From contig NC_081817.1 in assembly GCF_030704535.1 (NCBI RefSeq), positions 945,001-1,009,000 of the forward strand: DNA of 64,000 nt. Direction: 5' to 3'. This document shows, one piece after another, positions 1 to 11,690 of the stretch. Both the position numbers and the translations under genes were made by a program. The notes under the pieces are model-generated. The model was not told where the DNA came from. It made no database searches and was given only the letters and a program-made list of their open reading frames with translations. The first letter of the stretch is position 1. Each line of letters begins with the position of its first letter. The DNA comes from Vitis vinifera. Its lineage: Eukaryota > Streptophyta > Magnoliopsida > Vitales > Vitaceae.

Positions 1-273
1 TGTAAACAGAATCTGCTTTTGGGAGACTAAAGACAGGGAGAAGAGAGATCCAAGTGAAGCTTCTCTTCTCAAGAAAAAGAAGAAAGAATTACCTTGTGAT
101 GAAACGCTTTTTGTGTAGAAGACCAATAATCCAAGTGGCAGAAGCTCATCCCATTTGGTGTGCAGGTGTCAATTCTCCGTGAAATGCTTTTGCTTTTCTG
201 GGAAAACTGCTGGGATTCAATCAGTTTATATTGTTATGATCTTTTCCTTGTTCCCACCGTCTCATCACTCAGA

Positions 274-2070
274 ATGAAAATCTCTTTCATCATCTTCTTC
301 TTCTTTTACGTTTTGTTCTTCAATGGTGCTTCTGCAACTCCTCGTCTCCCAGACCACTTCACCAAATCAAGGTCACAGTCAACACTCCAACGACCCTCAG
401 GCCAGGAGTTTTTCGAGCTGAGGCAACCTCTGCCGTCCGATCATCTGACCCCAGCATGCACGGTTCCAATTCTCGACCACTACTTCGCCAATACCATTGG
501 TTCGCCCCCGGTGTCCGTACCGTACAAGCCTCCGCGCCATTGTCATGCCCCGTGGTCACGTGTAGTCCTGGAGGTGCACGCAGATTGCAAAGGCGAGCAG
601 TATGATCGCATCGCCGCCGTGTGGCTTGGCGGCGTGGAGATTCTGCGGACCAGCACGGCGGAGCCGGACGAGGCTGGAATCTTCTGGAACGTTCAGAAGG
701 ACATCACCAGGTACTCCTCGCTCCTCAAGCTGTCGAACCAGGACCTCACGATGATGCTCGAGAACATCGTTGACGACATCTTCACCGGCGTGTACCATGT
801 CCAGGTGTCACTTCTCTATTACAAGGACAAAGGCGTTACGGCTCCAGCGGATAAGAATTTGGGAAGAGAATTAGGGTTTAGGTTCGGGAGTCCGTGGATT
901 GCTCCTACACGGGTTGTTGGGGAAGCTCCATTGAGTCTCTATGAACCACCCGCCGACTTGATCGTTCCGATCTCCAACAACGGGGACCGCGGTTTCTGGT
1001 TTCGAATCAACGGCGAATCGGATGTGCGAACCAAGAGAGTTCAAATTCCGCGCAACACTCGCAGGGCGGTTATCGAGCTCTACGTGTCGTTTCATGGAAA
1101 TGATGAGTTCTGGTACTCGAATCCGCCAAATTCTTATATCAGGAACAACAATTTAACCACAGATCGAGGCAATGGAGCGTTCCGTGAGGTTTACGTGACT
1201 GTCGACGGCAATTTTGTGGGCTCAGAGGTTCCTTACCCGGTGATATTCACAGGCGGAATCAATCCATTGTTTTGGGAACCGGTTGTGGCGATTGGGGCCT
1301 TTGATCTTCCCTCTTACGACTTCGAATTGACTCCATTTCTGGGGCTTCTGCTTGATGGAAACACCCACAATTTCGGAATTGGGGTGTCGTACAGTATCCC
1401 ATTTTGGCTGGTGGATGCTAATCTGCACCTGTGGTTGGATCATCAGTCTGAAGCAGTTCAGGCGAAGCTTGTCAGCCAGAAAAGCCCTGCACTGACTCTC
1501 ACGAGCAGCCAGAAATTCAAGAGACTGGATGGAACATTCGAGCTAGAGGGAAGTAGAAAGGGTCGCTACGTGGGATGGGTGAAATCGAGTGAAGGGAACC
1601 TAACCACAATAGTATCACGAAAATTGAAGTTCAGGAACGCTATCCAATTCCGAAGAGACGGAAACCACAAGACTGTTGAACAGAAAATCAAGTCGAAAAC
1701 ACAAGTGAAAGTGTTGACAGAAACCCGGATTCTGCTCAGTCGCCCATTCATCAAATGGCGTTACCCCCTCAAAATCATCACCTCGACCAGACCGGGATCA
1801 GGGCAGGGCACAAACTTGATCACCACCAATGTGACGGAGTCGTTGGGGAAAAGATTCGCCAATGGCAACAGCTCCATCTTTGTTTACAATAGCCAAGTTT
1901 GCGGGGGATACATGGAGGTGAAGGATCACTCAGTTGTCTCGGGAGTTTCAGACACTACTCAGAGTTTCAGGGTCAGGGATGGCTCCCGGTGCTTCTCCCG
2001 GGTTGTTGCATCGACCAATGGCAAGCTCTTGAGCGATAGCTCATCTACTTCTTGCGCAAGTTCTGTGTAG
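274..2070 (+). CDS. Peptide-N4-(N-acetyl-beta-glucosaminyl)asparagine amidase A-like protein (PNGase A family)
   Basis: Single uninterrupted reading frame of 598 residues. Members of this family release N-glycans from glycopeptides and act in the secretory or extracellular space. The chosen ATG at 274 begins a hydrophobic signal peptide (about residues 1-20, a run of Phe/Ile/Leu ending near NGASA). The frame stays open upstream and has another in-frame ATG at 184, so a 30-residue longer N-terminus cannot be excluded. The body shows the family pattern: a Cys-bearing N-terminal block (PACTVPILDHY, then CHAPW), a beta-rich core with WLGGVEILRTSTAEP and GIFWNVQKDITRY, and a second half containing NPLFWEPVVAIGAFDLPSY. 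Length agrees with plant PNGase A proteins (about 580-620). It is intronless, unlike its neighbours. The family call is firm, but the enzymatic activity is inferred from homology recalled from memory. Confidence 0.9.
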   Translation: MKISFIIFFFFYVLFFNGASATPRLPDHFTKSRSQSTLQRPSGQEFFELRQPLPSDHLTPACTVPILDHYFANTIGSPPVSVPYKPPRHCHAPWSRVVLEVHADCKGEQYDRIAAVWLGGVEILRTSTAEPDEAGIFWNVQKDITRYSSLLKLSNQDLTMMLENIVDDIFTGVYHVQVSLLYYKDKGVTAPADKNLGRELGFRFGSPWIAPTRVVGEAPLSLYEPPADLIVPISNNGDRGFWFRINGESDVRTKRVQIPRNTRRAVIELYVSFHGNDEFWYSNPPNSYIRNNNLTTDRGNGAFREVYVTVDGNFVGSEVPYPVIFTGGINPLFWEPVVAIGAFDLPSYDFELTPFLGLLLDGNTHNFGIGVSYSIPFWLVDANLHLWLDHQSEAVQAKLVSQKSPALTLTSSQKFKRLDGTFELEGSRKGRYVGWVKSSEGNLTTIVSRKLKFRNAIQFRRDGNHKTVEQKIKSKTQVKVLTETRILLSRPFIKWRYPLKIITSTRPGSGQGTNLITTNVTESLGKRFANGNSSIFVYNSQVCGGYMEVKDHSVVSGVSDTTQSFRVRDGSRCFSRVVASTNGKLLSDSSSTSCASSV

Positions 2071-2600
2071 TTTCTTTCCCTCTTGTCCTCTCTCCTCTAA
2101 TGTAATTGTGTATTTCTGTAATGTATGAAACTACTCCTGCATGTGTACCCTAACAAAACTCCAAAAAATGGGTATGTTCCTTTGTTTGTTGTGAATATGG
2201 GGTTCGGTGTTTTTTGTAAGGTAGCTTTGAGAAGCTTCCGCTTGTGTATGTTTGTGTGAATACGTTTTCTATTTTGTAACGATGTAGTTTAGGTCTCTGA
2301 GTTGCACCTTACACTAGTTTGGTAACTTAGATCAGCGGCAGCAAATGGATGAGGGTGTAAGAAATAGAATAGGAATTTACAAGTCGTGTTTGAGAATAAG
2401 AATGGAAATTGGTTGAGAATAGAATTGAATCATAATACCATAAATAAATAATCAAAATTTATGAAAGAAAATTTAATTTTCATAATAATGAATTTTTTAT
2501 TCTTATTCTTATTTTAAAAAAATAATTCAAACATGTTAACTAATGAGAAAGAATAAAACTAATTTCTCATTCTCTAATTGCTCCATTTAGTGTGTACCAA
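2071..2600. other. 3' flank of the PNGase A-like gene
   Basis: No coding potential seen. The first 200 bases are T-rich with TGTAA-like motifs typical of plant 3' ends (for example around 2100-2125), so the transcript probably ends here. The rest is AT-rich intergenic sequence. Confidence 0.4.
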
Positions 2601-2611
2601 GGTTTTAGGGT

Positions 2612-2777
2612 GAGAGGGGTAGCTCAATTGGTCCGGTTTTGGGTTTGCTCCCCAAGGGTCACCAGTTTAAGTTCCTTCAGAGTTACTAGAGGTTTACCCG
2701 ATCGTTAACTTCAGGACCTGTGAAATTAGTCGAGGTGCACATATACCCGGACATCCACGGTTATCAAAAAAAAAAAA
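2612..2777 (+). repeat. tRNA-derived SINE-like element
   Basis: A box A-like promoter motif (TAGCTCAATTGG, 2620-2631) is followed about 40 bases later by a box B-like motif (AGTTTAAGTTCC, near 2664-2675). This is the internal RNA polymerase III promoter layout of a tRNA-derived SINE. The unit ends in a simple tail, TTATC followed by A12. The tail resembles the 3' end of the L1 LINEs elsewhere in this window. No clear target-site duplication was found, so the exact left edge is uncertain. It is not a functional tRNA gene, because no cloverleaf with an anticodon arm can be folded by eye. Confidence 0.55.
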
Positions 2778-2789
2778 GTGATAGAAACA

Positions 2790-3655
2790 TCTCCGTACAT
2801 CCAATCTATCTGGTTTTCTCGGAGTAGGAGGCAAGTTTTATGGGTTGATTAATTTGTTGTGTAATTTATTTGATTTAGGAATTGGCCGGATGAAGTTGAT
2901 GTTTTGCATATGAGGATGAGTTCTGCTCATCGTTTCTCAGGCTTAAAAAGTACGGGATTGGGATGGCAACATGGCAAGTAACTGTTTGCAACTTGCTTCA
3001 TGGTATCTAGATTAGAAAATGAGTATTTTTACTATTCTATATCTACATGTAACATTAGTATATTTATAATGTATTTAATAACCTTAGATTTTATTTAAAT
3101 CCTATTACGTAAATATACTTTGTTAGTATCTATAAAAAAAAACATCATCAATCATATTATGTATTTTCAAATCCCCTTACTTCACTCTTATGTCTTGATT
3201 TTATAATGTATGTTTAGAGCTCAACATACAAATTTGACGATCCAAATGTCTTGTTCCGCATGTAGAGCTTAATGTTCATTTTTACCCATTTCCCAAAAAT
3301 AATTAAAAAAAATGAATCTATTTTTTATAAAAGATTATTTGAAAAGTTATTGTGCAAATTTTCATTGGATCTCCAAAAATTCCTAAGCCGAATATTAAAT
3401 CTCTCGCTCTAATTAAAACGCACCCTTTTAAAGACGGTCAGGAGTGAGCTCCAAGGCTAGGCTCTACCAATGGTAAATATTTTTGTCATTGCTATTACAC
3501 ATTGTCCACACCCCAATTAAAACCATGACATGAATTTATTTCTTGCCTCTCTCTCTATCTCTCTCTTTCTTTTTCTTTTTTTTCCCTTTTTTTTTTTTGC
3601 AACAAAACTAAAAGAAAAAATATTATCTTAACGTTCGTTCAACTTTGAATAGGTC
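2790..3655. other. Intergenic stretch between convergent genes, with a pyrimidine tract
   Basis: AT-rich sequence between the 3' ends of the convergent PNGase A and methyltransferase genes. A CT/T-rich tract lies at about 3546-3598 (CTCTCT repeats running into poly-T). No gene is visible. The part next to 3660 probably holds the methyltransferase 3' UTR. Confidence 0.35.
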
Positions 3656-3659
3656 ATCA

Positions 3660-6600
3660 TCATGTAGGACGCCAGAAATCTTTCTTACCGACTAGAAACT
3701 GTCCTTGATAAAGGGTTGTGGACCAGTGGAGAGAGTGCAAGACCGGACTGAGCTTGTCAATGATCTCGATGGTGTCTTGAACCAAAAGCCATCCACCTGG
3801 TCTCAGTATGCGATCCATCTCCACAGCTACATCTATAATATCACATCTGAAATACAAAAGAAAAAAAGCACAATCTCTGGTCATTCCAACACGATAAAAT
3901 CCTCAGCAAAAGGCCATGCAAACTTGCAAAGTTAGAAGATTACATATGATGGTTATAGTACCTCTGTGTAAGATTCCCGAGGAGGAAACTGGAATGCAGT
4001 AGATCGTAAGTCCGTGGGTAGGTGTTAGAAGATTCACACCAGTCATGGTAGGTTCCTATCAACCCTCGGTCAAAAATAACAGACAAGGTGTCTGGTACGT
4101 GAATGGGGACGACGTTCATTACCCAGACTGGCTGATCGATGAGTGCTGCTGCAAATCTGTGAAGAACAGGAACTCAGTATATCATCGCATGTTTTCATGA
4201 AGCCTATATTATACTGGAAATTTTTGTAGAAAAATTTGAAGACAAACAGATCAATCTATTTTAATTAACTTTAAAATTTCTTACCCTCCATAACCAGCAT
4301 TCATATCCATTACGTTCCGTATGCTTGACCAGTTTACAGCTAGACCCTCCAAGTAAACATCTGAGACAAGTGCAGACCAATGTTTGGTGTCCTCATAAAA
4401 CATTTGTTCAGCATCTGGTTCAGTTGGCAGACTTAAAGGTTTGCTGCTAAGCCTCTGGGGCCACGAGACAGGCCAATTCTGTGAGTTGCCCATGCTATCT
4501 GCTGGGAGTTGGGGAATACAACCGTCAAGAGGCACATACCTAAAATACAAAAATGGATGACATTAGAGGCAGCAGCTATAATAACAACAACAATTTGGGA
4601 ATAAGGCTACAGGTTCCTGAAGAGTACCATGAAATGTTTTTCTTATCTTTTATATCACACATTGGTGGATTATTTTCTTTGCGTTTCTCATAGCAGGAAG
4701 ATGAGACAGGCTTCTGATATATTACAAGCCCGATTCCATTTAAATCCACAGTCTTGGCCACAACCTTCCAGCAAATAGATTTTGTCACATTAACCATAGC
4801 TGCAAGAAATAAGGAGTGTGAACTTCCACCTTAGATTGCAGGACCTAAATCCCAATCTAACTTTAGGGCACAAGTTGGACTGGAAGATTTGCTAATGAAA
4901 TTAAAACTAAATATACAACTGAGGGCACTGAGCTGGATGATGCAATCCATAAATGGATCACAATGGTGAAGAGTGTGTCAATTAAAAAATTATTGAGGAA
5001 AAAACAAGGATGTTAGATCACAAACCATTCCAGACACTCTGATCTCTTTCATCCTTACGATACACAGGTGTAGCAGACCATACAAAATACCCTCCAGGTC
5101 TGAGGATCCTATTGAGCTCCATTAATGGTCGTCCACCTAGAATATCCAACCAAAAGGATTTGAGAAAGGTTGCAGAATGGCTCCATAATAGCTGACAGAA
5201 GCGAAGATTATTGACAAATTAAATGAAGTAATTCAACTAAGCACAAGAAAAGATTGCAAAGTACCATTTGCATCCCAATGAACCCTGCAGCGAGCACAGT
5301 GAATCAAATCATATACATTATCTGGATATGTCAGTTTTTGGGTTCCAATGACTGCAAGAGTAGCAGGAATTCCTCGCTCCAGAGCAAACTGTATCTGAGC
5401 TTCATGTTCATCCTTTGGGGCAAATGACATGGTAATTACATCTTTGTCCAGCAAATAGCCTCCAAAGCTAGCAACACCACAACCAACATCTAGAATAACT
5501 CTGATCTTCTTCCCCCATTTAATAATTGGTAGTGTCTGGTGAAAGACAAGGAAGACAAAGTCAGCATAAAATAGTGTACAATCATATATGTACATGTGTG
5601 TGTATGCATGTAATTCTGATCTATATCAAAATGTACCAATGAAAGGTGCTCAAATAGTGTACTGAGCAGCGAATTACAAAGGAAAATAAATGAGAAAAAA
5701 AACAAAGAGATAAGTTTCTCACAATAAAAAGTTTATTGAACTAATATTCAATTGAAAAGTTCAAGCAACCACTCAGGAGTCGGGGCCAACTAATGAAAAT
5801 GAAGTTTCAATTTCTACCGAAGCCAAGAGTAAGGAAGTGATACTCAACATCGAGATTGGTCAACCCAAAATATTATGAGGTATAACATGCAATTGTTTCT
5901 CAGTAAGATACTACAAATATTAAAAATTGTGCATTTACAATGATATTACCATGACTTCTCAGTGGATTACAGTTCTTGAATGCATAAAGGGATCCAATAA
6001 ACAAATTCTATGTTAATGTTTTATAGCCCAGATTCCCAGCCCCACCTCCCAACAGAAAAAGGGCTTGCTCCCCATGCAATCATTATTATTGTTGAATGAG
6101 CAAAATCACTGAGACAAAATCCAGTTAATATTTTTTGCTACCTTGTTTATCTTACTCTACAGTCACAATGTTGCAAAAATTAGTCAGTGGAGGCCCCAAA
6201 CAGACACAACTGCAGAAAATATTAGCATTAGCCCTATCTCTTGGCTCATTACAAGAAACCCATAAATAATTAGTTGATATCAAGTTAATATCACAGTGAC
6301 ATAGGAGCAATTCCATAGTTTGCATGCTGTAATCACAGCACAACCTGTCATGAAACTCCAACACAAATTGTTACATACTGTTCATTTATTAGCCAAATTG
6401 CATCCTATGTTATGCTGTAATTCCAAACTACACAACAGATGACTCTTAGGACCATTTGGGAGTGATTTTGGTAAAAATGTTTTTAGCCTCAAGTTCTGTT
6501 TTCAGTAGCACTTCAAAAAAAAGGTCTTTGCAGAGAATCAGTAAGTACTTTAATAAAAATAAATAAATAAATAAAAGGTGTTAAAAACATTTGCCCAATG

Positions 6601-9600
6601 CTAATTCAAGAATCACTTAAAGTGATTTTCTAAATTTTAAAAATAATTTTTAAATTATATTAAATGCTTAATGTTTCTGAGGAAAATACTTCCAAGCATT
6701 AGGAAGACTTCCAACCCTCCCAAATTAAACCCAAAACAGTCTCTTAGTTTGCTATTTTTGCCATGTCAGGCACCAAAGTTGTGCCTGTGTCCAAGATGAC
6801 CTCACAAGTTTACATCAAAATCAAATTGTGTGCCTGTCTAAGACAAGGTGTCTCTGTCATGGATGACAAACACGGAATCCATGACTGTGCTTAACAACAA
6901 TGTCTATCTCTTTTTCACATAGTTATCAAGGAGACCACATTGAGCACCAACAACAGCAGGATCACTCCTTTTTTAGACACATTAAATAAATGTATATTTT
7001 TTGGTTCAGAGATTCAGGCACGAAGATGTGAAGAATTTATACTCTCCAATAAGGAAAACTATGGAATCATGTAAGTTCTTTTCTCTCATTCCTTCTTAGT
7101 TTTATTGTGTACTAGGTACTCTTGACTGGAGCAATTGTAAACATGGCTGGCTGCCAAGCATGAAGGCATGTTTTGAGTCTTGACAGCAGTAACTTCATGC
7201 AAAAACTACAGAAGTTAGGAACATATCAAACTTAATTCTTTAACTTCTAAAACTATTAAAAGGAGAGAGGGATAAAAATAAATAAATAAATAAAAGAATG
7301 ATGAGTTTCTGCAATATGATTTTAACTTTCACTTAAATAAGAGATGAAAGTCAGCAATGTATGCATGCAAAAAATAAAAAGAATGATCAGTTTCTTTATG
7401 ATTCCACTTCCACTTGATATGAGATGAAATTCAGCATCAAATGCATGCAAAGGTTACATATGGAATACATACTGCTTTATTCTCAAAAGATAATGGCAGT
7501 AAGTTAAGCGGGGGAATCCATATACTACCTTCTCTATGAAATCAATGTAGTTAGTAACTCCTTCCTTGAATTGAGTACCACCACCAGGAAAAACAAGGTA
7601 ATCGCCAGATTTACGCACCCAATTTTGGTCTTTCTTGTATTCAACCAGCATAGGATGGGGAACATTGTCAAACCAAATCTGGAGTAAGAAAAGAAAAAAA
7701 TTGTAAAATCTGATTACTAATATTTCACGAGCAATTTAAGTAGCATAGAATTATGTCAACATGGTAACGCTTTCTCAAAATAAATTCAGCATCCAGTTCA
7801 GCCAAAAAGAAAATAAGTATTCACTAACTTCATGGAACAGGGATTATCAAACTTTTTTCCTTCACATGCACAGAGAGTAATTTAAGAAGCTTAGTCAATT
7901 GCTTCAAAGATGAGCATACATGGAATTGATGACCAAACGTTCAAAACAAAAATTAAAACAATGCTACATTTATATTCCCCAAAATAAAAATTAAATGCTA
8001 CACCATTTAAATGACATCTGAAATTCAAAAGAGAAGTAATTATATTTCCCAAAATCATCAAAATGAATTTTCTAGTAAAAAAAAATTCAATTTGCTACCA
8101 TATCAGAATGACACAAACCTACACTAAAAGATTGCCAATGATCAATTTCAATATAGTCTAACAATAAATTCGGTTCTTTCAGATGATGCACGAGTTTGAT
8201 TGTAGAGAAAATTAAAAGAGAAGTAATTATGTTCCCTTAAATCACCATAATGCATTTTTGAGTAAATAAAATTCAGTTTATACCAGATCAAAGCTACACT
8301 ATACTACACTAAAGGACTATTAATGGTCAAATTTTGTTTATGTCTAACAATAAACTTGGTTTTTTTGAATGGTGGAATAACAAACGGTTGATTGCAAAGA
8401 AGCTTATGTCAATTACTACAAAGATGAGCAAAGGAATTGGTGACCAAAAGTTCAAAATAAAATAAAATTAAGAACATGCTACATTTATATAAGACACCAT
8501 TTAAATGACATCCTATCATTTATACTTAGCTTCAAACATAAAATGCCAATAGCTAATCAATCTGTGAAACACATGCTGTAAAAGTATATAGGCAGCCTTA
8601 ATTAGAGCTTCAAGAGAAATAAAAGGAAAAAAAAAATTATGAAAATAAACCAATTGTCTCAATTCCTACATATAGGAAGGAATCCATTTTCACTTAGAAG
8701 CATGATCCCAACATGGTTTACTCCTATTTCTTAAAACATAGCTCACATGATAGGAAATAGAATACCATAAACATATTATTAGTCAATCTGCAAGGTTAGC
8801 ATACTGCACATGGGGGTTAATCACACCTGGGTTCAGGTCCTTCCCTTCCCCATGCTAGCTTCTGTTCTGTGTGGTTCTTGACTTATCGAGTTTTTCTATT
8901 CATGGTAATCTATCAAAAAATTTTGCAGGATTTGATCCTGGATGAGCCAAGTTTTTCTTGAAATTTGGTCCTCAATTTGCCAAAAATTATTGTCTATTTT
9001 CGTCCTGCACTGAACTTGTTTCAGAAATTCTACGTGAAAACACTTCTATATAATTATATGAAATTATTCCCCATAAGCCTAGGAATCCAATCATGCCTTG
9101 CCAGTTTTGGGTTCATTCTATCCATGTATTGATCCACAAAAACAAACACAAATAAAAATAAATAAATAAACAAAAACTAAAAACAAAAACAAAGAAACAA
9201 ATCAATTGATAAAAACCCTATGACCATGCCCAAAAAAATACTGAATTTGGTTGCATAGATTTCCACTCAATAGTAGCAGAAATGTTTTCAAATTCTACTA
9301 TATTATTTAAAGAAAAACAAATACCCTGCATTTCCTAATTCAACTTCTAACTACATTTACAAGAGTCCATGTTTTTTTTTTTTTTACAACAAGCAAATTA
9401 ATATTTCAAGATCTAAAGTGAACCATTTTACAAATTATAAGAGCATTAGATGATAATTCAATTTCTTCCTGTATTAGTAAGAGTCCAGGCTCTTCTTGAA
9501 TACGTCAATCAAAAAAGCACAATAATTTTGACTTAGCAACTCAAAAAACAAAACAATCTTAAACAACTAATTAAACAACACCAGATCAAATCTTACCAAA

Positions 9601-10095
9601 CCATATCAATCTCACCATATCCCTACTCTTTGGCCATGGAATTGGGACTCTGTACCCTGGGGGAAGCCGAACCAAACAACGCGGACTCGGCTCCGGACAA
9701 TGCCGCTCTCTATGTTCCATATGCCTCCGAGACCTCAATGCCTTTATCGCCTTCATGTTATCGAGACACGGAATGTAATCAACCGCAGCTGGACCCTTAC
9801 AGAGTTCCCAATTCAACTCCGCAACAGCTGAATCATCATTTCCGTTCAGCGAAACCACGTCGTCTTGAACCATGCCCGTGATCGGAGTGCTGGAAACCTC
9901 CGGGGACCGAGGAGGCGGCGGCGCCGCCGACGACGACGACGAAACTGACCGTAGCCTTTGGAGATCGGAAATGGAGAAGTAGGAATACTGGTTGTTGGTC
10001 AAGAGAAGGAAGCCGACGCAGATGAACAAGAGCGACAGCGTGAAAATGAAGGGGTATTTTCGTTCCTTAAATATGGTCCCAACAGAAATCGCCAT
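3660..10095 (-). CDS. Probable methyltransferase, PMT23-like (QUA2/DUF248 family), Golgi type II membrane protein
   Basis: Eight exons join in phase into 606 residues: 10095-9616, 7678-7529, 5535-5265, 5136-5026, 4799-4628, 4539-4285, 4156-3962 and 3846-3660 (stop included). All introns have GT-AG ends. The protein has a short basic N-terminus, one membrane segment (about residues 15-33), a Ser/Pro-rich stem, then the family block with [14 protein letters not shown] and [18 protein letters not shown]-binding motif I is in exon 3 ([17 protein letters not shown]), with HCARCRVHW after it. The second methyltransferase half carries [17 protein letters not shown] and ends with KKDFWRPT. Relatives (QUA2/TSD2) are linked to pectin methylation in the Golgi. 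The subgroup PMT23 is my best match by N-terminus and length. Intron 1 is 1.9 kb. A broken copy of exon 1 lies upstream at 11690-13548. Confidence 0.93.
6446..6700. repeat. MITE-like repeat in PMT intron 2
   Basis: The left end reads TTAGGACCATTTGGGA. An internal palindrome AATCACTTAAAGTGATT lies near 6612-6628. The same two features recur at 13690-13880, where the right end is the inverted form of the left end (CCCAAACACGTCCTAA). The right border here is uncertain. Confidence 0.4.
8770..8920 (+). repeat. Possible SINE remnant in PMT intron 1
   Basis: A box B-like motif GGGTTCAGGTCC at 8829-8840 is followed about 75 bases later by a tail CTATCAAAAAA (8910-8920), close to the tail of the SINE at 2612. 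The box A motif is poor (near 8785-8800), so this is weakly supported. Confidence 0.3.
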
Positions 10096-10400
10096 TCTCT
10101 TAGAAGATTCAGAAGCTCAAGAGAGAGACAGAAGAATGAAATCGAATCTGAGGAGGTGGGAGAGAGATTTACGGAGGCATGGTGAATAGTTGTAGATGAG
10201 GAGAGCAATTGACGCGAGAGAGTAGATGGAAATGGATTTAGACAGTGATAAATTCCAAAGACTCAGAATCTGATTAATGAATTGCAGTAAATTTCAACGA
10301 AAATGAAATGTGGAATGGAAATTATTATTTTAAATAACAATCGGAGCGGAGAAAAGAGACTGTTTCGCTAGTTTGATCTTAAAATAAATTATTGTTCAAA
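10096..10400 (-). promoter_or_regulatory. 5' leader and promoter region of the PMT23-like gene
   Basis: This stretch is upstream of the methyltransferase ATG on the minus strand. It is GA-rich on the plus strand near 10100-10200 (CT-rich leader in the transcript) and then becomes AT-rich. No sharp motif decides the transcription start. Confidence 0.35.
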
Positions 10401-11690
10401 AAGTTTTTTTTTTTGTTTTTTTTGCCACTTATGTATGAAGAAGCAGGCTCTGTCGGTGCATGCTTCAAGCAGTAGCCCATGGTTATCACGCCAATTACAA
10501 AGGCTATGGTGGTTAATTTAATCCATATTCATTACGAATAAAACATTTTGGTGTCTTAGGACATTTCTTCAACCCATTTTGCCTATTTCGCTATTTTCTA
10601 ATTCCTACACGTCTTTACCCTGATGAAATTGTGAGCTTAAGAATTCGATTTTACAAATACATGGGACGTATCAATAAAAATTTGAACATAAATTATGGTA
10701 AAAATTAATCGAAACTCATAAAAATAATAAAAAAATATGATAAATAAATAGATAATATACATATTAAAATGAAGAAAAGTATGTTTGATAATGATTTTAT
10801 GAAGTATTTTAATCTTTTTAATACTTAAGAGATAAAAAATTTAAATATTAAAAATTTTAAAAACACCTCTTAAAATCACAATCAAACACGAAAATCTCTA
10901 AAACATGACAAAAAAACAATAACATACATATTAAAATTGTTGCGTAAAACTTTAAAACACAAAAATATCTATGAAAATTAAAAATATATATGTTAAAATG
11001 GATTAAAACTTATAAAAATATTAGTAAAAACTCTTAAACTTATATAAACATAATATATATATATATATATATTGGAATTGTTTTATTAAAAATTTGATAT
11101 GAAAATAATATAATTTAGGTTAAAAAATGATGAAATCCCCAAGTTGGAAATCTAACAATTCCCATGTTTTTTCTTCAAAAGTAACCAATTTTTAAAATAA
11201 ATATCATTTTTGTTTTCAAGTATTTACATATAAGTTTTAAAAGAAATCGTTATTTTTACAATGAAATAATAAGGGCATTTTTGTTCAAATGATGTCAAAA
11301 AATGATGAGAGATTAAATTTAAAAAATTGGATTTTATGAGATCGTTTTAATCAAATAATCCTATTCAATATCAATATACATAATTTAAGAATTTAAAAAT
11401 ATTTTTAATATTAAAATTATAATCTATGTAATATTCAAAATATAAAAGAGATTATGAGTCTTAATGCCCTCCTTCCTCTTTAAAATTTTTCACATAGTTG
11501 ATTCCCCCTAAAATATAATGATATTGTGAAAAAATTTCATGATAATATAGCTATAAATATTATCATGTCGCCATACTTAAAAAGTTAAAAATAAATAAAT
11601 AAAATATTATTATCAAGAAAATATTTCTAAAAGTATTATAGTTTTTATTTTTATTTTTATTTTTATTGATCTAAAACATAACTCATTTTC
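10400..11690. other. AT-rich intergenic DNA with a MITE and an AT microsatellite
   Basis: No gene seen. It holds the palindromic MITE at 10782-10889 and an (AT)n run at about 11052-11072. Methyltransferase exons 2-8 are not present here, so the duplicate at 11690-13548 lacks them. Confidence 0.5.
10782..10889. repeat. Short MITE with terminal inverted repeats
   Basis: The left end GTTTGATAATGATTTTA is matched by the inverted right end (GTTTGATTGTGATTTTA on the opposite strand), about 105 bp apart. The interior is AT-rich and noncoding. It belongs to the same family as the element at 31011-31131. Confidence 0.5.
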
